A stretch of DNA of 32,411 nt, from contig SHBD01000019.1 in NCBI GenBank assembly GCA_004212735.1, positions 1 through 32,411 of the forward strand, in the 5' to 3' direction. The notes beneath the pieces are model-generated. The model ran no database searches. It was not told the DNA's origin and was given only the letters and a program-made list of their open reading frames with translations. The position numbers and the translations under genes were made by a program. Every line of letters starts with the position of its first letter. Within the stretch, counting starts at the first letter, position 1. Below are positions 1 through 8,181 of the stretch, piece by piece. This stretch comes from SAR116 cluster bacterium. GTDB taxonomy: Bacteria; Pseudomonadota; Alphaproteobacteria; Puniceispirillales; Puniceispirillaceae.

Positions 1-3000
1 CTTCCAGAAATTCCCGCACCTGGTCATCCTCGATGTAAGCTTCGAACAAAGCGGTGAAGTGATGTTCGGCGACCTGATGCGTGGTTGCGGCGAACGCGAA
101 TAGATAATCGACCGTGGCAGCCATCTCAAAAGCACCGCGATAGCCGTGACGCATGGCACCGGCAATCCATTTCGGATTACTGGCCCGGCCACGGACAACA
201 CGGCTTATCTCTTCTGCCAAGGTGCGTATAACAGGGCGTTCAGGCAGGGAATGATCATTGTGATAGACCGGCACATCGCGTCCTGACAGATGCGCCACCG
301 CAGCTGAGAGGCCACCGGCAAACTGGTAATAGTCATCACTGTCCAGAATGTCATGTTCCCGGTTGTCCTGATTATGCAGTACCGCATCAGCGCCAGCCAG
401 ACGCGCCTCGAGCTGATCGCGTGCGTCTATCCCATCCAGTTGGTCACCATAGGCATAGGATGACCAGATCAGAAATGCCTCGGCAAAATCCGCGCGCTTG
501 TCCCAAATCCCCTCATCAATCAGGGTTTGCAGACCAGCGCCATAGGCGCCGGGTTTGGCGCTGAAAATCCGCATGGTGCTGGAACGCTGTGCCGCCGCAC
601 CCTCATAGCCGCGACTCTGCAATTGGGCCTGTTCACGCCGTGCCGCAGCCGCCAGGGGATTAATCTCCTCTGGCTCATCAAGTTTGGCAATCGCCTGCAC
701 GGCTCTGTCGATAAGGCTCATCTGCGCTGGGAATGCGTCACGGAAAAATCCAGAGCAACGCAACGAGACATCAACACGCGGACGGCCCAGAACATCAGCT
801 GGAATGACATCAAAGCCAGTAACGCGGCGTGAATTCCTGTCCCACTGGGGCTGCACGCCCATTAATGCCAGCGCTTGCGCAAGGTCATCTCCGCCCGTTC
901 GCATATTTGACGTTCCCCATGCTGACAGCACCATGGATTTCGGCCAGTTGCCGTGATCCAACAAATAGCGTTGCAGCAGCGCCTCAGCTGATGCCCACCC
1001 CAACCGCCAGGCAACGGGGGTCGGCAGTGCCCGGCTGTCGATCGAAAAAAAATTGCGACCTGTTGGCAATACTTCGGGACGGCCCCTTGTCGGCGCACCG
1101 GATGCCCCGGCAGGAATGAAGCGTCCGGCAAGACCACGCAGCAAGGCTGCGCTCTCCATCCGGCCACAGGCCAGCAGATTGTCACGCAAGGACGGCAGGC
1201 ACTGCTCAATGATCAATCTTGAACTGGATCCGGGGGGCGATATCTGTCCTGCAACCAACTGCCCTGCAAGCAAATCAAGTCTCTCAACAGTGTCACCAGC
1301 GCTTCGCCAGACATCGGAGCTCAGAGTGACCAGCTGGCGCGGGCGCGAACCTGTCCAGATTTCAGCCCGCTCGCAAGTTAGCGGATCAAACCCATTATCA
1401 TCCACACCCAGATCATCCGCCAACGCGCGCAACAGCGAGGCATTACAGCCATCTCCATCACCACGCGGGGTGCGGAGTATCTGGGTTAGCAGATCATTGG
1501 CAAGTTGCCCCGTTGGCGAGATGCCAAAAACATGCAGCCCGTCACGAATTTGCAATTCTTTTAGGTCACAGAGAAAATTGTCAAGTTTCAGCAATTTTTC
1601 TGCCGCGTCATCATGTGGCGCTATGCCACAATCTTCTGCAATGCCCGCGCGCTCTGCTGTTGCAAGGATATCGGTCAACAAAGTCTCGCTGCGAGCCCTA
1701 TCCATTCCGGCTGCCTCGTAATACTCATCCATCTGCGATTCAATCTCGGCCATGGGGCCATGACTGTCAGCTTGTGTCATTGGCGGCGTAAGATGATCAA
1801 GTATAACAGCTGAAGTGCGGCGTTTGGCCTGCGCACCCTCGCCCGGATCATTGACAATAAAGGGGTAGAAATGCGGCATCGACCCCAAAATTGCCTCGGG
1901 ATAACAGGTGGATGACAGCGCCAATGCCTTACCGGGCAGCCATTCCAGATTGCCATGCTTGCCAAAATGCACCACCGCATCACTCTGCCATCGCTGACGC
2001 AGCCAGAAATAGAATGCCAGATAATTATGTGGCGGCACCAGATCAGGCGCGTGGTAGGTGGCCTTTGGATCAATATTATAGCCGCGGGCCGGCTGCACGC
2101 CGACAGCAACATTGCCATAGGTGAGGATTGGCAGACGAAAATCGTTCCCATCGAACATCGGATCAGCGTCGGCCTCACCCCACCTCATCGTGATATCCCC
2201 ACGAAGAGTGTCCGGCAGGGCGGCAAAAGCGGTCTGATAGTCAGACAGTGACAAAAACACCGTGCTTTTGCGGTCCTGCCAGCCGGCATTGGTTGGGCCA
2301 GCCCGTAACGCGCCAATCAAATCCGCACTGCTGTTCGGCAACTCACCTAGCTCATACCCTTCAGCTGCAAGCAGGTTTAGTGCCTCAAACACGCTTTGCG
2401 GGGTATCCAGCCCGACACCATTGGCAATCCGACCGTCACGATTCGGATAATTCGCCAGAATCAAACCGACTTTCTTCGCGGCTGGAGGTGTCACCCGCAA
2501 TCTGGCCCATGCCGCGGCAAGACAAGCCACGTAATCAGCCCGTTCAGGTAACGGGTCAAAACCGGTGGTCATGGCGTGAGTCAACGGATCCTTGACCAAC
2601 GGCCGCTTGAAACCGATGGCGCGTGTCAGCACCCGCCCATCAAGTTCGGGCAGCGCGACATTCATCGCAAGATCACGCGCTGTGAGACCAGCGCTTGACT
2701 GCTCCCAATCCGTCTGCCGGTTGGACGCCAGAACAATTTGCAATACTGGCGCATCCACCGCGCCAAACGGGCCAACTGAGCGCATTGACACATCAGCATC
2801 CCCCGCTGTGGCCGGGTCCGATACCGCAAAGCTGGTGGCATTCAAAATCACGCTAACACCAGCTCTTACCAGCAGATCAGCAATGATGGCGGCTGTTTCA
2901 GCTTCTTTCAAACTAGCCCCGAAGAGCGGGAGAGGGTTGAGTCCCTGCGCCCGACAGGATTTGATCATCTGGTCAATTGGCGCCAGATCACCCGCCTGAA

Positions 3001-3640
3001 CAAGCGCCCGATAGAAAATCAACGCAACAACCGGTGCATCCTCCTGCCAATGCACGGCGAGATTATCTAAATCTGGGACTGGTAGATCCGGCCAGTAGAT
3101 CCCTGCCCGCAACAGTGGCTGCGGAGGTGGCGCCGTCTGCGTGTCATCAAGACGGTCCTGCAACGCCTGTAGAAAGGCCACCGCATTGTCACTGCCACCC
3201 GCATCAAGATAGCTAGAAAGTGCCGCACAATCCGCTGCGCTGGCTGACGACAGGTAATCCAGTTCAGGGTCCGGCTTGCCATCACCGGAAAGAAAGATGA
3301 TTTCGGTCGTCCCGGTTTCAGCGAGCGCCCGCAATTGCTGGGTACCGTAACTCCAATAGGCGATACCACCAAGCAGGCGGACCACAACCAGCCTTGCCGC
3401 CGCAATCGTATTTTGAATGTAAAGATCTACCGAATAGGGATGTGTAAGGCTGAGATAGTTGGCGATGCGGACATCCAGCCTTTGGCCCGCTTGATGGCAG
3501 GATTTGACCGCGGCCGCCAGCAACGCCACCTCGGTATCGGCGGAGGTTAGTACAACAATGTCACCGCCCGGCTGACCAAGATCGACAGCCTCGTCCGAAT
3601 CGTAGAGGGCACCGCTTTCATCAATTTTGAGGAGGTGCAT
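1..3640 (-). CDS. cobN: Cobaltochelatase subunit CobN (C-terminus cut by window edge)
   Basis: Large subunit of the aerobic, ATP-dependent CobNST cobaltochelatase, which inserts cobalt into hydrogenobyrinic acid a,c-diamide in the cytoplasm. The frame is open from an ATG at 3640 to the left edge (about 1213 codons, no stop), so the gene continues outside. CobN proteins are usually about 1250-1280 residues, so only a short tail is missing. The family core is visible around 1930-1975 as HFGKHGNLEWLPGK, followed by CYPEAILGSMPHFYPFIVND and a PGEGAQAKRR stretch. The start overlaps the end of cobW by 20 nt, indicating co-transcription and probably translational coupling. The partner subunits CobS and CobT are not in this window. 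The family assignment is secure; only the C-terminus is unseen. Confidence 0.96.
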   Translation of the reverse strand, partial: MHLLKIDESGALYDSDEAVDLGQPGGDIVVLTSADTEVALLAAAVKSCHQAGQRLDVRIANYLSLTHPYSVDLYIQNTIAAARLVVVRLLGGIAYWSYGTQQLRALAETGTTEIIFLSGDGKPDPELDYLSSASAADCAALSSYLDAGGSDNAVAFLQALQDRLDDTQTAPPPQPLLRAGIYWPDLPVPDLDNLAVHWQEDAPVVALIFYRALVQAGDLAPIDQMIKSCRAQGLNPLPLFGASLKEAETAAIIADLLVRAGVSVILNATSFAVSDPATAGDADVSMRSVGPFGAVDAPVLQIVLASNRQTDWEQSSAGLTARDLAMNVALPELDGRVLTRAIGFKRPLVKDPLTHAMTTGFDPLPERADYVACLAAAWARLRVTPPAAKKVGLILANYPNRDGRIANGVGLDTPQSVFEALNLLAAEGYELGELPNSSADLIGALRAGPTNAGWQDRKSTVFLSLSDYQTAFAALPDTLRGDITMRWGEADADPMFDGNDFRLPILTYGNVAVGVQPARGYNIDPKATYHAPDLVPPHNYLAFYFWLRQRWQSDAVVHFGKHGNLEWLPGKALALSSTCYPEAILGSMPHFYPFIVNDPGEGAQAKRRTSAVILDHLTPPMTQADSHGPMAEIESQMDEYYEAAGMDRARSETLLTDILATAERAGIAEDCGIAPHDDAAEKLLKLDNFLCDLKELQIRDGLHVFGISPTGQLANDLLTQILRTPRGDGDGCNASLLRALADDLGVDDNGFDPLTCERAEIWTGSRPRQLVTLSSDVWRSAGDTVERLDLLAGQLVAGQISPPGSSSRLIIEQCLPSLRDNLLACGRMESAALLRGLAGRFIPAGASGAPTRGRPEVLPTGRNFFSIDSRALPTPVAWRLGWASAEALLQRYLLDHGNWPKSMVLSAWGTSNMRTGGDDLAQALALMGVQPQWDRNSRRVTGFDVIPADVLGRPRVDVSLRCSGFFRDAFPAQMSLIDRAVQAIAKLDEPEEINPLAAAARREQAQLQSRGYEGAAAQRSSTMRIFSAKPGAYGAGLQTLIDEGIWDKRADFAEAFLIWSSYAYGDQLDGIDARDQLEARLAGADAVLHNQDNREHDILDSDDYYQFAGGLSAAVAHLSGRDVPVYHNDHSLPERPVIRTLAEEISRVVRGRASNPKWIAGAMRHGYRGAFEMAATVDYLFAFAATTHQVAEHHFTALFEAYIEDDQVREFLE

Positions 3641-4748
3641 CTGATCCGCTGTCCATGATCACGCTGCCACCCAGCTGCGCGGCAATTGCGCCAGCATCAA
3701 GCCCGGCAAGACCAATAACCACCAGACGTCCAGCCTTCCCCTCTTTGCCAACCGCGCCGGGGTTTGGCGCAAAATATCCGTCAACGCGCTGACCGACAGC
3801 CTGAACAACAAAAGGCAATGCCTTACCTACGACCGAAACCCGACCCTTTGCCCGCAAAATGCCATGCGCACTGGCCAACGCCATGATTTGTGCCTGAAAG
3901 GCACCGGCATCCTCAACCTCGTTGAGGGATATGATATGCGAGGCAAATTCATCATGACCATGTTCATGCTCATGATGATGATCATCGCCATGGTCTTCAC
4001 CATCGTGATGATGATGATGGTGGTGCTTGGCGCGCTGATGTGCCTCCTCCTCCATGTCAAGACCCAGAACAGCACTGAGCGGCGCTTTACCGCCGGCGAC
4101 ACTGATAATCGGCGTGTTGTCATGAAGATGTGCCTCCACTGCGGCGCGCGCGCGATCCAGTCCTGCTTCATCCAGCAGATCTGCCTTGGACAGAATGATC
4201 AGGTTTGCCGCGCTGATCTGATCTTCAAAAAGTTCATCAATCGGGCTTTCATGATCAAGTTCTTCATCGGCGGCGCGCTGCCTCTCAAGGGCCTCAAGGT
4301 CATGCGCGATGCCACCACCAGCCAATGCCGGACCGTCGACAAGCGTGACCACCCCATCAAGCATCACTTTCGCCCGGATGTCGGGCCAGCCGAAAGCCTG
4401 CACCAGCGGCTGCGGTAACGCGAGACCAGATGTTTCGATAATGATATGATCCGGTGGCGGATTCTGCGCCAACAGCGTCTGTATACTGGGCAGGAAATCA
4501 TCGGCGACCGTGCAGCAGATACAACCATTCGCCAGCTCGATGATATCGTCGACGCTGCAGCTTTCAGCGCCGCACTCCGCTAGCATCGCGCCGTCCATTC
4601 CGACATCGCCAAATTCATTAACAATCAATGCCAGCCGTTTGCCATTCGCCTGCATAATAATGTTGCGAATCAGTGTAGTTTTACCGGATCCCAAAAATCC
4701 GGTAATCACCGTTGCTGGAATACGTCTGGAGATAGCTGAGACGGCCAT
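3621..4748 (-). CDS. cobW: CobW, G3E-family GTPase / cobalt metallochaperone
   Basis: A 375-residue COG0523/G3E GTPase. Walker A is GFLGSGKTT at residues 17-25, the metal-binding CxCC motif lies in NGCICCT at 74-80, ETSG at 105-108, and an NKxD-like SKAD at 187-190. The C-terminal CobW domain follows residue 270. Between the G domain and this domain, residues 242-265 are extremely His-rich, with seven consecutive His followed by mixed His/Asp/Glu. Family knowledge: CobW loads Co(II) in a GTP-dependent way and is thought to deliver it to the CobNST chelatase. The direct overlap with cobN supports that role over the zinc-homeostasis roles of other COG0523 proteins. It lies 125 nt downstream of the hupE-like gene, beyond an intrinsic terminator, so it may be read partly by readthrough or have its own promoter. 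Confidence 0.95.
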   Translation of the reverse strand: MAVSAISRRIPATVITGFLGSGKTTLIRNIIMQANGKRLALIVNEFGDVGMDGAMLAECGAESCSVDDIIELANGCICCTVADDFLPSIQTLLAQNPPPDHIIIETSGLALPQPLVQAFGWPDIRAKVMLDGVVTLVDGPALAGGGIAHDLEALERQRAADEELDHESPIDELFEDQISAANLIILSKADLLDEAGLDRARAAVEAHLHDNTPIISVAGGKAPLSAVLGLDMEEEAHQRAKHHHHHHHDGEDHGDDHHHEHEHGHDEFASHIISLNEVEDAGAFQAQIMALASAHGILRAKGRVSVVGKALPFVVQAVGQRVDGYFAPNPGAVGKEGKAGRLVVIGLAGLDAGAIAAQLGGSVIMDSGSDAPPQN

Positions 4749-4822
4749 TATGTGGTTTTCACTTTCAATTTATGCCCAGGTGAACTGGCGGAGGGCAGAG
4801 CACCCTTTTGAGACGGAAAACG

Positions 4823-4850
4823 AAAAAGGCAGAGCCATCGACCCTGCCTT
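4823..4850 (-). terminator. Rho-independent terminator after the hupE-like gene
   Basis: On the minus strand a 7-bp stem AAGGCAG/CTGCCTT with an 11-nt loop runs straight into TTTTT. It sits 24 nt past the stop codon of the hupE-like gene and 75 nt before cobW. It separates the riboswitch-controlled permease from cobW-cobN. A run of nine C (plus strand, 4853-4861) lies between the stop codon and the hairpin. Confidence 0.7.
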
Positions 4851-4873
4851 GACCCCCCCCCAAGAGGTCGGAT

Positions 4874-5506
4874 TTACATCCCGGGAAAGATCATGCCTTC
4901 GACATTTTCGATCAGATAGGCAAGACCAACGCCAGCAACAAGCGCGCCAGCAAGGCGCGGCTGCAGCGCATTAACACTTGTCACCTTCCAGATCTCGCGG
5001 GCCAAAATGCCAACGCCAACGGCAATCAGCAGCTGTGTCACACCAAAACCGGCCAAATAGGCAAGCAAAGGCGTTGCCTCTGCACCAACAACAGCTGCGC
5101 CATAGGCCCAGCCATGAAACAGGCCAGCTAAAGCGGCCAGCAATGTTGAGGGCAGTAAACCGGCACTCTTACCCCTCATCGCAACGGCACCAGCACCCAC
5201 AACCGATCCGGTGATGACAATCTCCGCCAATGGCAGCGTCACCGCGGCAAGCGTGAGCATCGTGCCAGCCACTGTCCCGGCAACAAAGCCGAGCGGCATG
5301 ACCAGACGGTTCGATTGAAACGCCGCAATCAGGCCAACAGCTATAACAAAGGCCAGATGATCAAAGCCGATGATTGGATGGCCGATGCCAGAAAGCAGGC
5401 CATGCATCGCAGTTGTTGGCACCTCGCCGCCAAGTGGATGATGCGCAAAGGCTGACGACAGCGTTGCAAAAAGCATGGTCGCAGCAATTATCAAAATTCT
5501 CGTCAT
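4874..5506 (-). CDS. HupE/UreJ-family metal permease (probable cobalt uptake)
   Basis: A 210-residue membrane protein. I chose the ATG at 5506 because a GAGGGGAG ribosome site lies 9 nt upstream and the protein then begins with a clear signal peptide ending in AFA at residue 21; the longer open frame would translate the riboswitch. Family motifs: His35-Gly36, His43-Pro44 and Asp49-His50 in the first membrane segment region, and FHGWAYG at 130-136. About six further hydrophobic segments follow. HupE/UreJ proteins are predicted secondary Ni/Co transporters, and those under a cobalamin riboswitch are generally taken to be cobalt importers. Here the riboswitch leader and the nearby cobW-cobN genes favour cobalt over nickel. 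The substrate is inferred, not shown. Confidence 0.9.
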   Translation of the reverse strand: MTRILIIAATMLFATLSSAFAHHPLGGEVPTTAMHGLLSGIGHPIIGFDHLAFVIAVGLIAAFQSNRLVMPLGFVAGTVAGTMLTLAAVTLPLAEIVITGSVVGAGAVAMRGKSAGLLPSTLLAALAGLFHGWAYGAAVVGAEATPLLAYLAGFGVTQLLIAVGVGILAREIWKVTSVNALQPRLAGALVAGVGLAYLIENVEGMIFPGM

Positions 5507-5639
5507 GTTAAAGTCACTCCCCTCGGCAGAGTCATGCCCGAAATGGGCTAGGTAAGTCGTTTGAGCGAGGCAGTAGCAACACAGCGGACGATTTCCGCTT
5601 GCATCAATACGGCACACCCCGACCGTTGCATTCAGCGTG
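5507..5639 (-). promoter_or_regulatory. Riboswitch expression platform and 5' leader of the hupE-like gene
   Basis: A leader of 133 nt between the riboswitch core and the start codon. It holds a 6-bp hairpin (AGCGGA/TCCGCT, loop 5 nt, 5583-5599) with no U-run behind it, so I see no intrinsic terminator here. The strong GAGGGGAG site next to the start suggests control at translation initiation. This is inferred from the layout; no alternative pairing was computed. Confidence 0.45.
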
Positions 5640-5825
5640 AAAGGCAGGTCTCCTGGCTCATGGATATTGTCCTCCAGCCTTCCCAGATCGCTCGTTGCTC
5701 TCCAGTGGCTTAATGGTGGACGACCCATATACAGTCGCGGGGACGGCTATGGCATCGGGCAGTCATTTTTCACCCTGTCCATATTCCCTCATTAAGGCAT
5801 GGGGCTTTGCCCCACAGCCACCTTT
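5640..5825 (-). promoter_or_regulatory. Cobalamin (AdoCbl) riboswitch
   Basis: Read on the minus strand, the conserved elements appear in the right order: a closing stem AAAGG (5821-5825) with CCTTT (5640-5644); a GGGGC-AAA-GCCCC hairpin; AGGGAATATGGACAGGGTGA; CTGCCCG; CCCCGCGACTGTA; GCCACTGG (5702-5709); CTGGGAAGGC; and the 3' B12-box region AGCCAGGAGACCTGCC (5643-5658). Cobalamin binding is expected to lower expression of the downstream hupE-like gene. This element occupies most of the 400-nt stretch between cobC and hupE. The asparaginase-cobC operon lies upstream of the element and is therefore not controlled by it. Confidence 0.93.
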
Positions 5826-5909
5826 AACATGGTCTCAGTGTTCCCATAATTATCTTCTTGGTGTCAACCAATTGCGTCATTGAATGGTCAAACTACGCCA
5901 TCGGAAGTT

Positions 5910-6926
5910 TTATGATTTGCCCTGCCACTTGGCCAAGGCTTCATCTAGGGCTGAAAAAGCTGCGGCGTCGCCCGGCAAACCGATGCGTAGGAGATCTGGA
6001 TGAGCGCTGAACGCCCTAACCCAAACACCGTTTTTGCCAAGATGCCGTTGAAGCGCGACGGCGTGATCACAGCGCACACATTGGAACAGTGACGTGCCTC
6101 CGATTATCGTCAACCCATGTCGTATCAATAGAACAGACAGGTGATCTGCCTGCTGGCTAAGCCAGATCCGGTGATCCGTGACCCATGCCACATCATCCAG
6201 CGCCTGTTTTCCGATTTCGAGGGAGGCTGTTCCCACAGCCCACGGACCGATCCTGTCAGAGAGATAGTCAATCTGCTCCGGCTGACCAATGGCAAAGCCA
6301 AGCCGCAATCCGGCCAAGCCGAAAAATTTGCCAAAGGACCGTAGATGCAAAACATGCGTTTGTGCCAGTTTTGCCAGCAAATGCACATCCTCCGAATGGG
6401 TTGCGCCGTCAGCAAAGGCACCATCGATCAACAACAGCCCCTCGCGCCGCCCGATCTCTGCCGCAAGCATCTCTACCGCCGTATAATCTGCCCAGCCGGT
6501 CGGATTGTTCGGCAAAACAACAACCGCGTGACGAACCTCCTCGGGCAATGTCGGCACAACGCTTACATCATGGCCATGTGCCGACCATGCGGGCAGATGT
6601 TCGTTATAGGTGGGCTGAGCAATCCAGACAGCCCCATCCGATGCCAGCGCGGGCACCAGTTGCAGCAGCGCCTGTGTGCCCGGCCCGGCACACAGCGCCA
6701 GCTCATCAGGCACCTCGTAATGGCGGCGCGCAGCGGCAAGGCAGGCAGCAAGATCACTCTGCGTCGGTAAAGCCTGCAACCGATCTGCCGTCAGCGGTGG
6801 TGCCGGATAAGAGCGTGGACTAATCCCCGTTGACAGATCAATCATATCAGCGCGGCCATGACGCTGGCGTGCGACATCAATGTCGCCGCCATGTTCACGG
6901 CGGGCGGTTGATCTCACCTTCGTCAT
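5910..6926 (-). CDS. cobC: Threonine-phosphate decarboxylase CobC
   Basis: A 338-residue fold-type I PLP enzyme of the aspartate aminotransferase superfamily. Visible features are LSTGISPRSYP near residue 31 (the usual LNxGxNP region of CobC/CobD), NNPTG at 140-144, Asp168 in LLLIDGAF for the PLP ring nitrogen, the PLP lysine Lys200 in RSFGKFFGLAGLRLGF, and Arg208. CobC decarboxylates L-threonine O-3-phosphate to (R)-1-aminopropan-2-ol O-phosphate, the linker of the cobalamin lower loop. The ATG overlaps the stop of the upstream asparaginase gene as ATGA, indicating translational coupling. A histidinol-phosphate aminotransferase is the main alternative; the cobalamin context and the glycine-rich lysine motif favour CobC. 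Confidence 0.9.
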   Translation of the reverse strand: MTKVRSTARREHGGDIDVARQRHGRADMIDLSTGISPRSYPAPPLTADRLQALPTQSDLAACLAAARRHYEVPDELALCAGPGTQALLQLVPALASDGAVWIAQPTYNEHLPAWSAHGHDVSVVPTLPEEVRHAVVVLPNNPTGWADYTAVEMLAAEIGRREGLLLIDGAFADGATHSEDVHLLAKLAQTHVLHLRSFGKFFGLAGLRLGFAIGQPEQIDYLSDRIGPWAVGTASLEIGKQALDDVAWVTDHRIWLSQQADHLSVLLIRHGLTIIGGTSLFQCVRCDHAVALQRHLGKNGVWVRAFSAHPDLLRIGLPGDAAAFSALDEALAKWQGKS

Positions 6927-7978
6927 GACTGCCTCATTACAACAGGAGCAACAGCGCCTTCGATGACGATATCACCGACCTCCCCGCCAGCCCAATTGTA
7001 CAGTCGCGGCGCAAAATATTCGCCAAGAGACGGCGGACAGTCATAGCCAAGCAGGTGAATAATGCTGCCAAGCGCAACCTCAACAGCGCGGCGACTACCA
7101 TCACGACACTTCATCATCAGACCAAGCCCAAGCTCGTGGAAAGCGGCACCGTAAACACCTTCTGCACCCACCTTGGCAGTGATCTGCTGGCCAAAAGCAG
7201 CCGCCAGCGCCGAGCAGAGGCGGCGCTCACCAGCAAGCATCTGTGGTGCCGCCGCAATGCCGTGACGAAGCAATGCGCAGGCACTAGCGCGATCTGGCGG
7301 TATAGCAGTCGTGTCGGCAAACAGCGCAAAGCCGCGCGCCCAGTTGCCGAGTGGCCCACTAAGCGCTGGTGCGCCGCAACCATCAACACCATGAGGAAAC
7401 TGCATCAGATCAATTCCCGTCATGGTTTCAAGCGTGCCCAGAATGGATTGTTGCACGGGGTGGGACAGCGCTGCATAACCATCTGGTGCTGCGCCAAGAA
7501 GACTGGCAAGCACCAGCATGCCAGCATGTTTGCCGCTACAATTATTAAGAATTTTCGTCGGCACCTCAAGCGAGCGTATCTGGGAAATCGCTGTCGGCTG
7601 ATCGCTTGACCAATGCGCCCCACACACCAGCAGATCAGGCGATAAATCAAATTTTTTCAGAAGATGCCGGGCAGCATCAACATGTATGCGCTGGCCATTA
7701 TGGCTCGCACAGATCAACGAATATTCAGTTGTCGTCAGTTTTTTCTGCTCCGAAAGATGTATTGATTTTTCTGCTAAAGCAATAGCTTGCAACGGTTTCA
7801 TCGCAGATCGTGGAAAGATTTGATGCTCAACGTCTCCCAGCCCGACAAGGACAGAACCCTGGGCGTCACAAATGGCGACATCAATCGTATGCGAACTTTC
7901 CACAGCCCCTGCCCGTCTTACCAGAACCTGCATCGGTTCAGCCGATATCAGCGGCAAGGATTGTCGGGGTTGGCGCAT
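6923..7978 (-). CDS. Class-3 L-asparaginase (asparaginase II family, ReAV type)
   Basis: A 351-residue protein of the Asparaginase_II family (PF06089), which hydrolyses L-asparagine to aspartate and ammonia in the cytoplasm. Features known from Rhizobium etli ReAV are present: an SxxK pair at Ser58/Lys61 in FPRSAMKP, a second serine in CASHNG (Ser92), and the Cys147/Lys150 pair in NNCSGKHAGM, with a further Cys in GVDGCGAP. These match the Cys-Lys-Cys metal site described for ReAV. A GGAG site lies 6 nt before the ATG. It is the first gene of a two-gene operon with cobC, a pairing with no obvious biochemical reason. Two near-identical direct repeats lie about 100 nt upstream. Confidence 0.9.
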   Translation of the reverse strand: MRQPRQSLPLISAEPMQVLVRRAGAVESSHTIDVAICDAQGSVLVGLGDVEHQIFPRSAMKPLQAIALAEKSIHLSEQKKLTTTEYSLICASHNGQRIHVDAARHLLKKFDLSPDLLVCGAHWSSDQPTAISQIRSLEVPTKILNNCSGKHAGMLVLASLLGAAPDGYAALSHPVQQSILGTLETMTGIDLMQFPHGVDGCGAPALSGPLGNWARGFALFADTTAIPPDRASACALLRHGIAAAPQMLAGERRLCSALAAAFGQQITAKVGAEGVYGAAFHELGLGLMMKCRDGSRRAVEVALGSIIHLLGYDCPPSLGEYFAPRLYNWAGGEVGDIVIEGAVAPVVMRQS

Positions 7979-8078
7979 GAAAAGCTCCGGCTTCGGGTTG
8001 TGTGAGGCAGTGTGACCACCGAGTGTTAAACTCGTTCCTATCTACCAACAAATGATAGCAAACAAAATGCCTGCTAAG

Positions 8079-8125
8079 AGAATTTGATTGCGAAACTGTT
8101 TCCTGAGCAGAATTTGATCGCAACC
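8079..8125. repeat. Pair of direct repeats upstream of the asparaginase-cobC operon
   Basis: AGAATTTGATTGCGAAA at 8079-8095 and AGAATTTGATCGCAACC at 8109-8125 share the first ten bases exactly and 13 of the first 15. Their starts are 30 bp apart, close to three helical turns. They lie in the 203-bp gap between the fusion gene and the asparaginase gene, upstream of the latter. A related inverted core, ATTGCGAT, occurs at 8152-8159. This could be an operator pair; no regulator is assigned. Confidence 0.5.
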
Positions 8126-8181
8126 AGATTGTAATCAGTCCGGACAATGAAATTGCGATGATGATCGAAGAATGATGCCAA

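Noticed and set aside
862-2178. Several 60-220-residue frames on both strands opposite or within cobN
   Set aside because: All lie within the continuous cobN frame, have Arg/Pro/Ser-rich or Cys-rich composition and no family motifs.
4874-5728. A 284-residue reading of the hupE-like gene
   Set aside because: Its first 74 codons translate the cobalamin riboswitch and leader. The ATG at 5506 has a strong ribosome site and a signal peptide.
5801-5813. GGGGC-TTT-GCCCC hairpin considered as a cobC terminator
   Set aside because: It has no U-run and falls inside the stem (5640-5644 with 5821-5825) that closes the cobalamin riboswitch, so it is part of that RNA.
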